DNA of 64,000 nt from DASRYH01 sp035687245 (lineage in GTDB: Bacteria; Actinomycetota; Coriobacteriia; Anaerosomatales; PHET01). Position numbers and translations under genes: made by a program. The stretch is taken from positions 62,001 to 126,000 of the forward strand of contig DASRYH010000042.1 of NCBI GenBank assembly GCA_035687245.1, given 5' to 3'. Positions 1-8,970 of the stretch are shown in pieces. Every line of letters begins with the position of its first letter. Within the stretch, counting starts at the first letter, position 1. Under the pieces are notes generated by a model that saw only the letters and a program-made list of their open reading frames with translations, was not told the origin of the DNA and made no database searches.

Positions 1-270
1 ATGGTCACTCACCCTGATCTTCATAGCGAATACGAGTTCGGCAACGGCGAGATGAAGATGCTTGCCGTCGAGCTTCCGGCGGGAATGGAAGGCCGTGGCT
101 CGGCCGACGTCGATATCCCCGGCGAGGTCCTGCTCACGTCCGTGGTGCGCGAGGGCCAAGCGATTCTGCCTTTCGACGGGCTCACTTTCGAGAAGAACGA
201 CGTCCTGTACATCAGCACGCTTGCCGAGAGCACGACCAAGGTCGAGCGTATCCTCGGGCTTAGTGAGTAG
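1..270 (+). CDS. TrkA-type K+ uptake regulator, C-terminal part (5' end outside window)
   Basis: The reading frame is already open at base 1 and ends with TAG at 268-270, so only the last 89 codons are visible. The residues look like the RCK_C (TrkA-C) lobe: a run of hydrophobic strands with a VDIPGEVLLTSVVREGQ segment and a closing LYISTLAES strand. This lobe binds nucleotide or ligand and gates TrkH/KtrB potassium channels from the cytoplasmic side. A second, complete TrkA-family gene starts nine bases after the stop, so the two probably form a paired gating ring like CeoB/CeoC. The start is unknown; the ATG at base 1 is a coincidence of the window edge or an internal Met. Family call is fairly sure, the full architecture is not visible. 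Confidence 0.75.
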   Translation: MVTHPDLHSEYEFGNGEMKMLAVELPAGMEGRGSADVDIPGEVLLTSVVREGQAILPFDGLTFEKNDVLYISTLAESTTKVERILGLSE

Positions 271-279
271 GTGGCGGCC

Positions 280-945
280 ATGAACGTACTGATTGTGGGA
301 GCAGGCAAGACAGGATCGTTCCTCGCGGAGAAGCTGCGCGACAAGCACGACGTGACGATGGTCGAGACGCGTCCCGACCGTGCCGAGTACATTCGCGTGC
401 GCATGCCTGACGTTCGCGTCGTCCGCGGCGATGGCTGTGAGCCGAGCGTGTTGGACAAGGCCGGAGTGGCTACATGCGACATAGTTGCCGCGCTCACGGG
501 GGATGACGAGGACAATCTCGTCGTCTCGTTCCTGTCCAAGACGACGCACCGCGTCCCGCTCGTCTTCGCCCGCACGAACCATCCTTCGAACGAATGGATG
601 TTCACGAAGGTCTGGGGAGTCGACTTCGCAGTCTCGGCATCTTCGATGATCTACTCGCTCGTAGAGAAGGAGATGGGCGTCGGCGTACTCATCACCCTCA
701 TGGGTCTGCAGGGCAAAGACGCCGTAATCGATGAGATCACCATCACTTCTGGCATGACTGCCGTAGACAAGACGATCAGCGAGCTCACCCTACCGAGGCA
801 GACGAGCCTTATGGCTATCGTCTCAGGGGGTGAAGTCGTCGCGCCGAAGGGAGACACTGTGCTCAAGGTCGGCGACGACGTGCTGATTCTCTCGCGCAAG
901 AGCGAGGAGGACGCGGTACGACGTGCATTCGGCGTCGTCGACTGA
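280..945 (+). CDS. trkA: TrkA family potassium uptake protein (NAD-binding RCK protein)
   Basis: A 221-residue cytoplasmic regulator of a Trk/Ktr potassium transporter. The N-terminus reads MNVLIVGAGKTGSFLAEKL, a Rossmann GxGxxG nucleotide-binding loop, with an acidic strand end (VETRPD) expected for NAD(H). Residues from about 140 on form the RCK_C lobe. I start at ATG 280 because the AGGTGG of the preceding stop region sits at the right distance; a GTG at 271 is in frame but has no ribosome site. It directly follows another TrkA-family C-terminus, and a KdpD/KdpE-like two-component pair follows 26 bases downstream. That suggests potassium uptake and potassium/osmotic sensing are encoded together. 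No transporter subunit is visible; it may lie upstream of the window. Confidence 0.85.
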   Translation: MNVLIVGAGKTGSFLAEKLRDKHDVTMVETRPDRAEYIRVRMPDVRVVRGDGCEPSVLDKAGVATCDIVAALTGDDEDNLVVSFLSKTTHRVPLVFARTNHPSNEWMFTKVWGVDFAVSASSMIYSLVEKEMGVGVLITLMGLQGKDAVIDEITITSGMTAVDKTISELTLPRQTSLMAIVSGGEVVAPKGDTVLKVGDDVLILSRKSEEDAVRRAFGVVD

Positions 946-971
946 TCCCCCCGCGACGGACGTGAGACACA

Positions 972-2540
972 TTGAGCGGCCGAGGTGACGACATAGGCAC
1001 CAATCTGCGAGACGCTGCACGCGCCGGCAGCGGCTACCCGCTGGCAGTCGTTGTGGTGCTGGGTGCGGCGGTGGCCCTGCTGCCACTGCGCCCATTTCTT
1101 GAGGCACCGACGCTCATGTTGGCGTTCGTGCCCGTGATTATCGTGCTAGCTCGCTTTTTCGGCATCGGTGTCTCCGCGCTCGCTTCGGTGCTGGCCTTCT
1201 TCGCCATCGACTTCCTGTACTTGCAGCCCTACTACCGGCTCGCCGTCGGTTCGTTCCCGGAGTGGTTGGGACTGTTGGCCTTCCTCGCGGTCGCACTGGT
1301 GTCGGGCCAGCAGACGGCACTTCTGCGCGAGCGCGAGCGAACTGCTGAGCGCCGACGCGCCGAACTTGCTCTGCTCAACGCACTCACTGAGCGGATTGCT
1401 TCAGCGGGTTCGGCGACCGAGATCGCTGAGTTCGTCGTGGCCCGCGCTCAGAGCGTCTTGGGGGCCACTCGTGCAGCGGTCTACGTTCCTGGCGAAGGCT
1501 CGGAATTCCCCCTCCGTCTGGCGAACTCGGGCTCCACCAGCCTGTCGGCTGGTGAGATCGCGGCTGCCGCGTGGGTGATCAAGCATGGTCTCGCGTTGAG
1601 CCCTGGTGGGAGCGACGGGGCGTCGGGCGCGACACCCTCTCCGGCCACCGAAGCCGTGGGGGCCTACATCCCACTAGCCACGGCTGATGGCGTCGAGGGC
1701 GTGCTCCATATCGTTGTACCGGACTTCGAGGCGCAGGCAGACCGGATCAGCCCACTGCTCGGCGCGATGGCCAACCTCGTTGCCGCCTCCTTCCAACGCC
1801 AGCGCCTAGAAGAGAGCGCAGCGCGAGCGGAGGCGCTTCGTGAGGCCGATCGTCTCAAGACGACGCTCGTGTCTTCGGTGTCGCACGAACTGAAGACTCC
1901 ACTGGCTGCGGCCAACGCGCGCATAACCGGGCTACTTGAAGAGCCGACCATCGAGCCGGAGCGCCTGCATGCCGAGCTTGCGGACGTCTCACGCGACCTC
2001 TCTCGCCTCAACACATCGATCGCGGCACTGCTGGATCTGTCGAGGCTTGAATCGGACGCGTGGCGACCGCGCTTCGAACTGCACGAACTCGACGAGGTTC
2101 TTGGAACGGTTGTCGCCAATCTGCCCTCGGACCAGGCCTCGCGCGTGAAGTTCGCGCTCACCGACGAGGTCGCCTACATCTCGTGCGACTTTGCCCAGCT
2201 CGCCAGGGCGCTCGCAAACGTCGTCGACAACGCGCTCTACTACTCGCCGCCTTCCTCGCCGGTGTGGGTCTCGTCGCGGCTTGTCGGCGATCGGCTCCGT
2301 CTGACGATCGAAGATGGCGGCCCCGGCGTCTCAGACGCCGAAAAGGAGCGCATCTTCGAGAAGTTCTATCGCGGAGTTGCTTCTTCGCAGCAGCCGGGGG
2401 GAACTGGACTCGGCCTTGCCATCGCGTACGAGGTCGTGCGCACCCACGGCGGGAGCATCGGCGTTGAGGATGCCCAGCCAACGGGCGCACGCTTCGTCAT
2501 CTCGCTGCCCGTTGCAGAGTCGACTGAGGAGATGAGCTAG
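972..2540 (+). CDS. KdpD-like membrane sensor histidine kinase
   Basis: A 522-residue sensor kinase starting at TTG 972. Residues about 22-100 hold four membrane segments of the DUF4118 type found in the KdpD core. A GAF-like region follows (about 140-280). Then comes a HisKA dimerisation domain with SHELKTP, phospho-acceptor His305, and a HATPase_c domain with the N box (ANVVDNALYYS), DGGPGVSD and GTGLGLAI motifs. The large N-terminal KdpD and USP domains of E. coli KdpD are absent, so this is the short form common in actinobacteria. The response regulator gene follows after a few bases and the TrkA genes precede it, so it likely controls potassium uptake. No kdpFABC genes are visible. The weak ribosome site makes the exact start uncertain. 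Confidence 0.85.
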   Translation: MSGRGDDIGTNLRDAARAGSGYPLAVVVVLGAAVALLPLRPFLEAPTLMLAFVPVIIVLARFFGIGVSALASVLAFFAIDFLYLQPYYRLAVGSFPEWLGLLAFLAVALVSGQQTALLRERERTAERRRAELALLNALTERIASAGSATEIAEFVVARAQSVLGATRAAVYVPGEGSEFPLRLANSGSTSLSAGEIAAAAWVIKHGLALSPGGSDGASGATPSPATEAVGAYIPLATADGVEGVLHIVVPDFEAQADRISPLLGAMANLVAASFQRQRLEESAARAEALREADRLKTTLVSSVSHELKTPLAAANARITGLLEEPTIEPERLHAELADVSRDLSRLNTSIAALLDLSRLESDAWRPRFELHELDEVLGTVVANLPSDQASRVKFALTDEVAYISCDFAQLARALANVVDNALYYSPPSSPVWVSSRLVGDRLRLTIEDGGPGVSDAEKERIFEKFYRGVASSQQPGGTGLGLAIAYEVVRTHGGSIGVEDAQPTGARFVISLPVAESTEEMS

Positions 2541-2565
2541 AACAGTGGGAGCTCCCGAGCGCCAC

Positions 2566-3255
2566 ATGCGGATCTTGGTCATCGACGACGAGAAGCAGAT
2601 TCGGCGTGCACTGCAGTCGGTGCTGAACGTAAGGCACTACGATGTGCAGCTTGCCGCTGATGGCCAGGAGGGACTGGAGCTGGCCACCAGCCTCACCCCG
2701 GACCTGATCATCCTCGACCTCTCGCTGCCCGACATGAGCGGCATGGAGGTCTGCCGAATGCTCCGGGAGTGGTACCACGGACCGATACTCGTGCTCTCCG
2801 TGTTGAGTGGTGACGAGGACAAGATCAACGCGCTGGACTACGGCGCGGACGACTATCTCACGAAGCCCTTCTCCACTGGTGAACTGCTTGCGCGGATCCG
2901 CGCGCTCCTCCGGCGCATGCAAGGGACCGACACGTCATCGCCAGAGATGGACGTCGATGATCTGCACATCGACTTCGGCAAGCGGGAAGTGACCGTCCGC
3001 GGGGAGCTGGTTCGCCTCACGCGCACGGAGTTCGACATCCTCGCTGTGCTGGCCCGCAACGTGGATCGCGTCGTCACGTCGCGGATGCTTCTCGAGGCGG
3101 TCTGGGGACCAGAGTACGTCTCCGACTCTCAGACGCTGCGCGTGCACGTCTCCCATCTCCGCAAGAAGATCGAGATGCCCGGAGACATCCCGCGTCACAT
3201 CGTGACCGAGCCGGCCGTGGGCTTCCGGCTTGTGAGTCATAACGAAGCTACCTGA
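2566..3255 (+). CDS. KdpE/OmpR-family response regulator
   Basis: A 229-residue DNA-binding response regulator, partner of the adjacent kinase. The receiver domain has the acidic pair in MRILVIDDEKQ, the phospho-acceptor Asp51 in LIILDLSLPD, a conserved Thr/Ser region and Lys in YLTKPF. The C-terminal half is an OmpR/PhoB winged helix (TRTEFDILAVL to LRVHVSHLRKKIE). I prefer ATG 2566 because the receiver begins there exactly as in KdpE; an in-frame GTG at 2545 would add seven residues of no known fold. KdpE proteins activate potassium-uptake genes when phosphorylated. Here the likely targets are the trkA genes or the downstream lipoprotein, but no binding site could be assigned. Confidence 0.87.
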   Translation: MRILVIDDEKQIRRALQSVLNVRHYDVQLAADGQEGLELATSLTPDLIILDLSLPDMSGMEVCRMLREWYHGPILVLSVLSGDEDKINALDYGADDYLTKPFSTGELLARIRALLRRMQGTDTSSPEMDVDDLHIDFGKREVTVRGELVRLTRTEFDILAVLARNVDRVVTSRMLLEAVWGPEYVSDSQTLRVHVSHLRKKIEMPGDIPRHIVTEPAVGFRLVSHNEAT

Positions 3256-3405
3256 GCAGACGTCCTCGCGCGTGGTGCGCAGCTCGGCGTCCTGCCTCGG
3301 CCAGACACTGGTACGCCGCTCGTCTCGCTGGGAAAGACTGCCTATAGGGGCGCAGGGTCCGTTTCGGCTGCGGTGCGCTCCCTGAAAGGCCAAGGGGGAA
3401 TGGCC

Positions 3406-4002
3406 ATGAAGCGCGCGATTCTGGTAGCGCTCGCACTCGTGCTGGTCCTCGCTGCGGCGGGTTGTATGGATTCGCCGACCAACGCCTCAAAGACCCACAC
3501 CGACAAGGCTCGGGGGGACAGCGCGGGCCGGTCTCTGGACGCCGCGAGGGCCGTGATGAAGAAGACCGACCCCGATGCGGTCCCGCTCAGCGTGTCGACC
3601 CAAGGAGTCGAGCTTCAGCTGCCGCCCGACAACTGGAGCGTGATGTTCTACTCGAAGGCGAAGGGCCACATCTACAGGGTTACGGTGAACCATGAGGAGC
3701 CGGGCTCTGCCGAAGACATGGGAGCCGTCTCACTCACCGACGAGCAGCTTGCCGATCAGGCCAACTACAACTCGCTCAAGTTCGGCAGCACTGACGCCTT
3801 CGAGCAGGCGCGGTCGGGGCTGTCTGAAGCGGGCGGCAAGCCCACGCAGACGGCGCTGATGAGTCTGAATCTCTGCAAGCTCCCCACGAGCCAGAGCGAG
3901 CCTGGTCAGTGGACCGTGGTATTCACCAATGGCACGAGCATGGACGGCGCCCGCACAGTTGTCGTCGACGCCTTGAGCGGCGAGGTGACGGTGAAGGAGT
4001 AG
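3406..4002 (+). CDS. Exported lipoprotein of unknown function (PepSY-like C-terminus)
   Basis: A 198-residue protein with a clear lipoprotein signal: KR, a hydrophobic stretch and a lipobox LAAAGC, so Cys20 would be lipidated and the protein anchored on the outer face of the membrane. A strong AAGGGGG ribosome site lies seven bases before ATG 3406; the in-frame GTG 3373 and ATG 3400 are worse placed. The mature part has two halves. The second (FTNGTSMDGARTVVVDALSGEVTVKE) resembles the end of PepSY-type domains, where a beta hairpin closes with a D-x-x-G-E-V turn. It lies 150 bases after the KdpE-like gene in the same direction and may be part of its regulon. I do not recognise a specific family. 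Confidence 0.7.
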   Translation: MKRAILVALALVLVLAAAGCMDSPTNASKTHTDKARGDSAGRSLDAARAVMKKTDPDAVPLSVSTQGVELQLPPDNWSVMFYSKAKGHIYRVTVNHEEPGSAEDMGAVSLTDEQLADQANYNSLKFGSTDAFEQARSGLSEAGGKPTQTALMSLNLCKLPTSQSEPGQWTVVFTNGTSMDGARTVVVDALSGEVTVKE

Positions 4003-4041
4003 CGCCGAGCCCTAGCTGCCGAAGTGGCGTGCGTGCGAGCG

Positions 4042-6705
4042 CTACCCCAACTCGAGGCAGATGCGCGTCACGCCGTCGACGGTGTCTTCGGGCTTGAAGC
4101 CCAGCTCCGAGGTCAGCTCCAGCATCCGCTTGTTGCCTGCGGTCACGTGGCCGATGATCGAGCTGAAGCCCTTCTCTTCGGCGATTCCGATGATGACGTC
4201 GACGAGTTTGAAGCCCAAGCCACGGCCTTGGTAGTCGTCGTGCACGAGCACTGTGAACTCTCCGCAACCGCGCTCGGGCTCGCCGATCAGCCGGCCGACG
4301 CCCACGATGCGCTTGCTGTGGCCATCCTTGCCGTGCTCCGCGACGATGGCGATCTCGCGTTCGTAGTCGATGTTAGTGAAGCGCACGAGCCGGGCGTGGG
4401 TGAACTCGGGCACGCCGTCGTAGAAGCGGTCGCCGAGCGAGCGTGCGCTCATCGTGGAGAGCATGTCGCCGATCATCCGCTCGTCCTCGGGGCGAATCGG
4501 GCGCAAGAGCACCTCGGTGCCGTTGTTCATCCGCCACGGTGCGATGTAGCGCGTGGGGTAGGGGGTCACGACAAGATGGGGCATGTCGGGCGCACCGTCG
4601 AGCACCGACTGGTCGATGATGATGCGCGCGTCGACGACCATCGCCTTGCCCTCGCTCACTACGACCGGGTTCACATCGATCTCAGCGATCTCAGGGAAGT
4701 CCACCACGAGGTTTGAGAGCTGCGTGAGGATCTCCTCGAGTGCCGGCAGGTCTGGCTGCGTGACGCCCTTGGGCGGGTTGGCCATGACCTTGAAGATGCG
4801 CGTCTCCTCCATCATGCGGCGGGCGAGCACTGTGTTAAGCGGCGGCAGGGCCACGGAGAAGTCAGCCATGCGCTCTGCGCCGGTGCCTCCCGCGCCGAAG
4901 ACGACGACCGAGCCGAACTGCCGGTCCTTCTTCATGCCGAGGATGAGCTCGTAGTCGATGGGTCGGATCATCTTCTGCACAGCGATGCCCTCGACGGTAG
5001 CGTCCGGCTCGCGTTCGGCCACGCGGTCGAGGATGCGCTGGTAGGCCTTTTCGAGATCTGGCGGCGAACAGACGCCGACCTCCACGCCGCCGGCTGCATT
5101 CTTGTGCGTGATGTCGTGGCTCACGATCTTGAGCACGACCGGGTAGCCGATCTCTTCGGCAGCCTTGAGCGCTTGCCTCACGTCGGCGGCAGTCTGCTGC
5201 GGGACCGTCGGCATGCCATAGGTAGCAAGGAAGCGCTTGGACTCTTCTTCGGTGAGCACCAGGCGTCCGTGCTTGGCGGTACGGCGCAGCATCGCCTCGA
5301 GGTTGTGGCGCGGCGGCGCGGCGTCGGTGGCGAGCTCTGCGGGGGTTTCGTAGAGCAGCTCGAGGTTGCGTGAGTAGCGATACATCCCGAGGTAGGTCTT
5401 CACGGCCTCTTCGGGCGTGTCGTAGGTGGGGACGCCGGCCTCCATGAAGATGTGGCGGCCGTTGCGGATCGACTCGCCACCCATCAGGCAGGTGATGACC
5501 GGCTTGGCGGTGGTGTGCGCGAGCCGCGCGACCTCGGTGGCCATCTCGTCGGGGCGCGCGTTGCCCTGCGGCGTGTAGATGAGCAGGATGCCGTTCACGC
5601 CAGGGTCGGCGATGCAGGCCTCGACCGCAGCGACGAATCGGTCCTTCGGCGCGTCTCCGAGCACGTCGATGGGGTTGTTGTGGCTCCAGTAGGCGGGAAG
5701 TGCGGCATTGAGTGTATCCATCGTTTCATTCGAGAGCGCTGCGAGCCGTCCGCCATACTCGACGATCGAGTCGGTGGCCATGACGCCCAAGCCGCCTGCG
5801 TTTGTGACGATGGCGACGTCGCGTCCTTCGGGAAGGCGGTTGGAGTCGAGCACGCCCGCGGCGTGGAAGAGCTCGGCTACCTCGTGCACGCGCACGACGC
5901 CGACTCGCCGAAAGGCCGCCTCGTAGATCTCGTCGCCGCCCGCCATCGAGCCGGTGTGGGAGAGCGCGGCCTTCGCGCTTTCGGCATAGCGGCCGGGCTT
6001 GAGCACGATGATCGGCTTGTTCCGGGCGAAGCCTCGCGCCGCGCTCATGAAGCGGCGGGCGTTGCCGATGCTCTCCATGTAGATGAGAATTGCGCGGGTG
6101 TCCTCGTCTTCGCCGAGGTAGTCGATGAGGTCGGCGAAGTCGATGTCTGTCATGCCGCCCACGCTCGCGAACATCGAGAAGCCGACGTGCGCGTCGATCG
6201 CCCAGTCGAGCATGCCGGTGCCCAAAGCGCCGCTCTGCGAGATGAGCGCTATGTTGCCGGGCTCGGGGTTGATGCGCAGGAAGGACGCGTTGAGCTTCAC
6301 GCCCGGGCGGATGATGCCGAGGCAGTTGGGGCCAACGAGGCGCATGCCGCTGTCCTTGAGGACCTCACGGATGCGCGCTTCGAGAGCCGCCCCTTCGGCA
6401 CCGGTTTCGGAAAAGCCCGCAGAGACGACGATCGCGCCCTTCACGCCCGCCGCAACGCACTCAGCGAGCACGTCAGGGACGGTTGAGGCCGGCGTAGCGA
6501 CCATCGCGAGGTCTACTGCCTCCGGTACCTCACCGATGCTCTTGTAGGCCTGTACGCCGAGGATAGTGTCGTGCTTGGGGTTGACCGGGTAGACGGTCCG
6601 CCCGCCGGATGCGAGCGCGTTCTCCATGATCGTGCGTCCCACTGAGCCTTCGGCTTCTGACGCCCCGATCACAGCTATCGACTTCGGGTCGAACATCGTG
6701 TGCAT
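4042..6705 (-). CDS. NDP-forming acyl-CoA synthetase fused to GNAT acetyltransferase (Pat/PatZ-like)
   Basis: An 887-residue cytoplasmic fusion. Residues 1-130 are a CoA-binding Rossmann domain (SIAVIGASEAEGSVG). Residues about 130-460 are the succinyl-CoA-synthetase-like flavodoxin domains with SHTGS around His250, the position of the phosphohistidine in ADP-forming acyl-CoA synthetases. Residues about 470-700 are an ATP-grasp domain (GYPVVLKIVSHDITHK). Residues about 725-887 are a GNAT domain with the acetyl-CoA pyrophosphate loop QGRGLG. A GGAGGTG ribosome site precedes ATG 6705. Relatives of the PatZ type acetylate lysines of acetyl-CoA synthetase and other enzymes. To my knowledge those enzymes lack the catalytic His; its presence here suggests the synthetase half may be active. 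It could therefore make ATP from acyl-CoA, acetylate proteins, or both. Confidence 0.88.
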   Translation of the reverse strand: MHTMFDPKSIAVIGASEAEGSVGRTIMENALASGGRTVYPVNPKHDTILGVQAYKSIGEVPEAVDLAMVATPASTVPDVLAECVAAGVKGAIVVSAGFSETGAEGAALEARIREVLKDSGMRLVGPNCLGIIRPGVKLNASFLRINPEPGNIALISQSGALGTGMLDWAIDAHVGFSMFASVGGMTDIDFADLIDYLGEDEDTRAILIYMESIGNARRFMSAARGFARNKPIIVLKPGRYAESAKAALSHTGSMAGGDEIYEAAFRRVGVVRVHEVAELFHAAGVLDSNRLPEGRDVAIVTNAGGLGVMATDSIVEYGGRLAALSNETMDTLNAALPAYWSHNNPIDVLGDAPKDRFVAAVEACIADPGVNGILLIYTPQGNARPDEMATEVARLAHTTAKPVITCLMGGESIRNGRHIFMEAGVPTYDTPEEAVKTYLGMYRYSRNLELLYETPAELATDAAPPRHNLEAMLRRTAKHGRLVLTEEESKRFLATYGMPTVPQQTAADVRQALKAAEEIGYPVVLKIVSHDITHKNAAGGVEVGVCSPPDLEKAYQRILDRVAEREPDATVEGIAVQKMIRPIDYELILGMKKDRQFGSVVVFGAGGTGAERMADFSVALPPLNTVLARRMMEETRIFKVMANPPKGVTQPDLPALEEILTQLSNLVVDFPEIAEIDVNPVVVSEGKAMVVDARIIIDQSVLDGAPDMPHLVVTPYPTRYIAPWRMNNGTEVLLRPIRPEDERMIGDMLSTMSARSLGDRFYDGVPEFTHARLVRFTNIDYEREIAIVAEHGKDGHSKRIVGVGRLIGEPERGCGEFTVLVHDDYQGRGLGFKLVDVIIGIAEEKGFSSIIGHVTAGNKRMLELTSELGFKPEDTVDGVTRICLELG

Positions 6706-6831
6706 GGCTGCACCTCCGAAAGCGTTGATTCCCGTTGTGGGCGCCGGCGCGACGGTGCGGCTGCCAGATGCTTGCTGTCTGCGACGCGATGCTGCCCGCC
6801 GAAACGCGCGCCTGCCGAATCGGCCGGGCCG

Positions 6832-7989
6832 CTACGGGGTCGGCGCGGGGGTGGTGGTCGCGGGCGTCGAGACTTCGCCGGTGGCGATCAGCGGCACCGT
6901 CCGCAGCGCCTTTCCTGCTGCGGCAATTCGGAGCAGTCCGACCTGCTTGCCAGGTACCGGCGGTAGGAGCACCGGTGTCTCGCTCACGATCGTGTTCGTG
7001 ATGGCGGTCCCGTCGAGCAGCAGCGTCCGCACCTTCCACTCCGGCTTCGCGACGACCACAGTGGTAGTGGTGGGGTCTGAGACCGGCACCGCGAACGTCG
7101 ACTCGGTCGAGGCGAGCGTCTTGTAGTGGGTGTGCTTGAAGCCCCAGTCCAGGAGCTTGCGCATCTGGTCGAACCGCCCGCCCGCGCCGTTGTTACGAGG
7201 CGCGCCCATGACCACACCGACGAGGCGGACCTTCTCCCCCGCGGAGTTGTAGCGCGTTGCGGTCGATACGAGGCAGAAGCCAGCCTTGCGCGTGTAGCCG
7301 GTCTTAACGCCCTCGATGCCTTCGTAGCGCTTGACCCCGTTCACGCCCAACAGGTGGTTGGTGGAGCGGTACTTCACGGCCTTCTTGCCGCCGGTACGCG
7401 GCACCATCACGCTCTTCTTCTTCACGACGCTCGCGAGCACGGGGTCGGCTGTCACGACACGGGCAAGGATCGCGAGGTCGTGGGCGGTTGAGCGTTCCTT
7501 CTTCGACAGGCCGTGCGGGTCGGTCGCATGCGTGCATGTGAGGCCGAGCTGCTTGGCCTTCGCGTTCATCAGCCCGACGTAGGCCGACTCGCTGCCCGCG
7601 ATGTGAATCGCAAGTGCTTCGGCGGCGTCGTTGGCCGAGGCCACCAGCATGATGTCGAGCAGCTGACGCACGGTGAGCTGCTGGCCCGTCTTGAGCCCGA
7701 CGTCGCCGTCGTTGATCGCCGCGGCCTTGCGTGTCACGGTGACGGTCTCGTCCAAGCTCGCGTAGTCGCGGACGACGAGCGCGTTGAGCATCTTGATCGT
7801 CGAGGCCACTGCGCGTTTGGTCGTCGACTTGCGCGACCACAGCCGGAGATCGTTCTCGGTGGTGAGCGTGGCGGCGGGCGCGCCCACCTTCGGCGGGGCG
7901 AAGGCGAAGGCCGACGCGGGAACGGTCGCGAGCAGCAGCGTTGCGCAAAGCGCGAGCGCCAGCGTCCGGCGTGCCCAGATGGTTCTCAT
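6832..7989 (-). CDS. dacF: D-alanyl-D-alanine carboxypeptidase (DacF-type, S11)
   Basis: A 385-residue secreted penicillin-binding protein that trims the terminal D-Ala of peptidoglycan stem peptides. The N-terminus is a signal peptide (MRTIWARRT, then a long Ala/Leu segment ending ASAFAF). The three catalytic boxes are present: S63-T-I-K66, S118-A-N120 and K229-T-G. The C-terminal portion after about 300 looks like the beta domain of DacF-like enzymes, with a Thr/Pro-rich tail and no obvious amphipathic membrane anchor. ATG 7989 overlaps the TGA of the upstream aminotransferase gene as ATGA, which decides the start and indicates translational coupling. A longer in-frame start at 8028 would lie inside that gene. 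The coupling hints that the aminotransferase also handles alanine metabolism. Confidence 0.9.
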   Translation of the reverse strand: MRTIWARRTLALALCATLLLATVPASAFAFAPPKVGAPAATLTTENDLRLWSRKSTTKRAVASTIKMLNALVVRDYASLDETVTVTRKAAAINDGDVGLKTGQQLTVRQLLDIMLVASANDAAEALAIHIAGSESAYVGLMNAKAKQLGLTCTHATDPHGLSKKERSTAHDLAILARVVTADPVLASVVKKKSVMVPRTGGKKAVKYRSTNHLLGVNGVKRYEGIEGVKTGYTRKAGFCLVSTATRYNSAGEKVRLVGVVMGAPRNNGAGGRFDQMRKLLDWGFKHTHYKTLASTESTFAVPVSDPTTTTVVVAKPEWKVRTLLLDGTAITNTIVSETPVLLPPVPGKQVGLLRIAAAGKALRTVPLIATGEVSTPATTTPAPTP

Positions 7990-8831
7990 CGCTGCGTACC
8001 GCCCTCGCCGAATGCGTGCCGGGCCCAAATCGCCATCAGCTCGCGGGTGACCGGCCCGACCTGGCCGTCACCAATCGTCTGGCCGTCGATCTCCACGATG
8101 GGAAGCACACCACGCGTCGTCGACGTGACGAAGGCCTCGTCGGCGGCGAAGACCTCATCGAGGCGCAGCTCCCCGAGCTCGATTTGGTACCGGCCGGCTA
8201 CGAGACGCAGTACGAGGTCGCCCACGGTGCCCCGCAAGACGTCCTTGTGAGGCGCGCGGATGCAGCCAGCGCTGACGATGTAGAAGCTCGCCGAACCGGT
8301 CTCGGAGACCAGCGTGCCGTCGTGGTAGAGCACGTCAAGCGCGCCGGCTGCAGCCGTCCGGGGCTTGTTGCGCAGCATCGTCAGGTAGTTGGTGGTCTTG
8401 GCCTTGGGCAGTTCGCGGTGATGGAGTTCGGTGACGAGCCGTCCGCCGCGTTCGTAGAGCTCAGGCGCGGGCTCGTGAAGGTCGTGGGTGAGGATGAAGA
8501 ATGTGGGCGTTGCCGGGTCGTACGCCATCCCGTCGGGCGACACGCCGCCGGTGAGCACGAGCCGCACGGTCGCTTCCTCGTGGCCGTTGCGCTCGAGCAG
8601 CTCGTCGATGGCGCGAGCGATCTCTTCGTCGCGCGCCGGTACCTGGAGCCCAAGCTGCCGGGCGGAGGTGTGCAGCCGCTCGAGGTGTTCGTCGAGCAGG
8701 AACGGACGACCGCCGACGGTACGCAGCAGGTCGAAGACGGCGTAGCCCCTAAGCAGCCCGATATCGAGCGGCGAGATGTGCGCCTGCTCCTCAAGGAGGA
8801 TGGTGCCGTTGAGGTACATATATCTGGTCAT
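7986..8831 (-). CDS. Class IV PLP aminotransferase (D-amino acid transaminase / PabC-like)
   Basis: A 281-residue PLP enzyme of fold type IV. The N-terminus (YLNGTILLEE, then LLRGYAVFDLLRT) and the C-terminal PLP phosphate-binding segment (SETGSASFYIV) are typical. Lys145 in AKTTNYL is the likely Schiff-base lysine; the Lys-x-x-Asn spacing matches D-amino acid transaminase and aminodeoxychorismate lyase better than branched-chain transaminase. ATG 8831 is chosen because homology begins there; the frame is open to 8987 but without family similarity. The gene overlaps the DD-carboxypeptidase by ATGA. A D-alanine or D-glutamate role in cell wall metabolism is plausible from that context; 4-aminobenzoate synthesis is the alternative. 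Confidence 0.82.
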   Translation of the reverse strand: MTRYMYLNGTILLEEQAHISPLDIGLLRGYAVFDLLRTVGGRPFLLDEHLERLHTSARQLGLQVPARDEEIARAIDELLERNGHEEATVRLVLTGGVSPDGMAYDPATPTFFILTHDLHEPAPELYERGGRLVTELHHRELPKAKTTNYLTMLRNKPRTAAAGALDVLYHDGTLVSETGSASFYIVSAGCIRAPHKDVLRGTVGDLVLRLVAGRYQIELGELRLDEVFAADEAFVTSTTRGVLPIVEIDGQTIGDGQVGPVTRELMAIWARHAFGEGGTQR

Positions 8832-8970
8832 AGGGCCTGTTCTACCACAATCGGGGCCTCCTGGACGGGCACGCCCCCACAACGTCGACGCGTTGTTGCC
8901 GTCACAGCACGCCCGCAGCCACGGTGCTAGTCTTCGCGTGATGACTGACGAACTGCCGAAGGGAGGGCGC

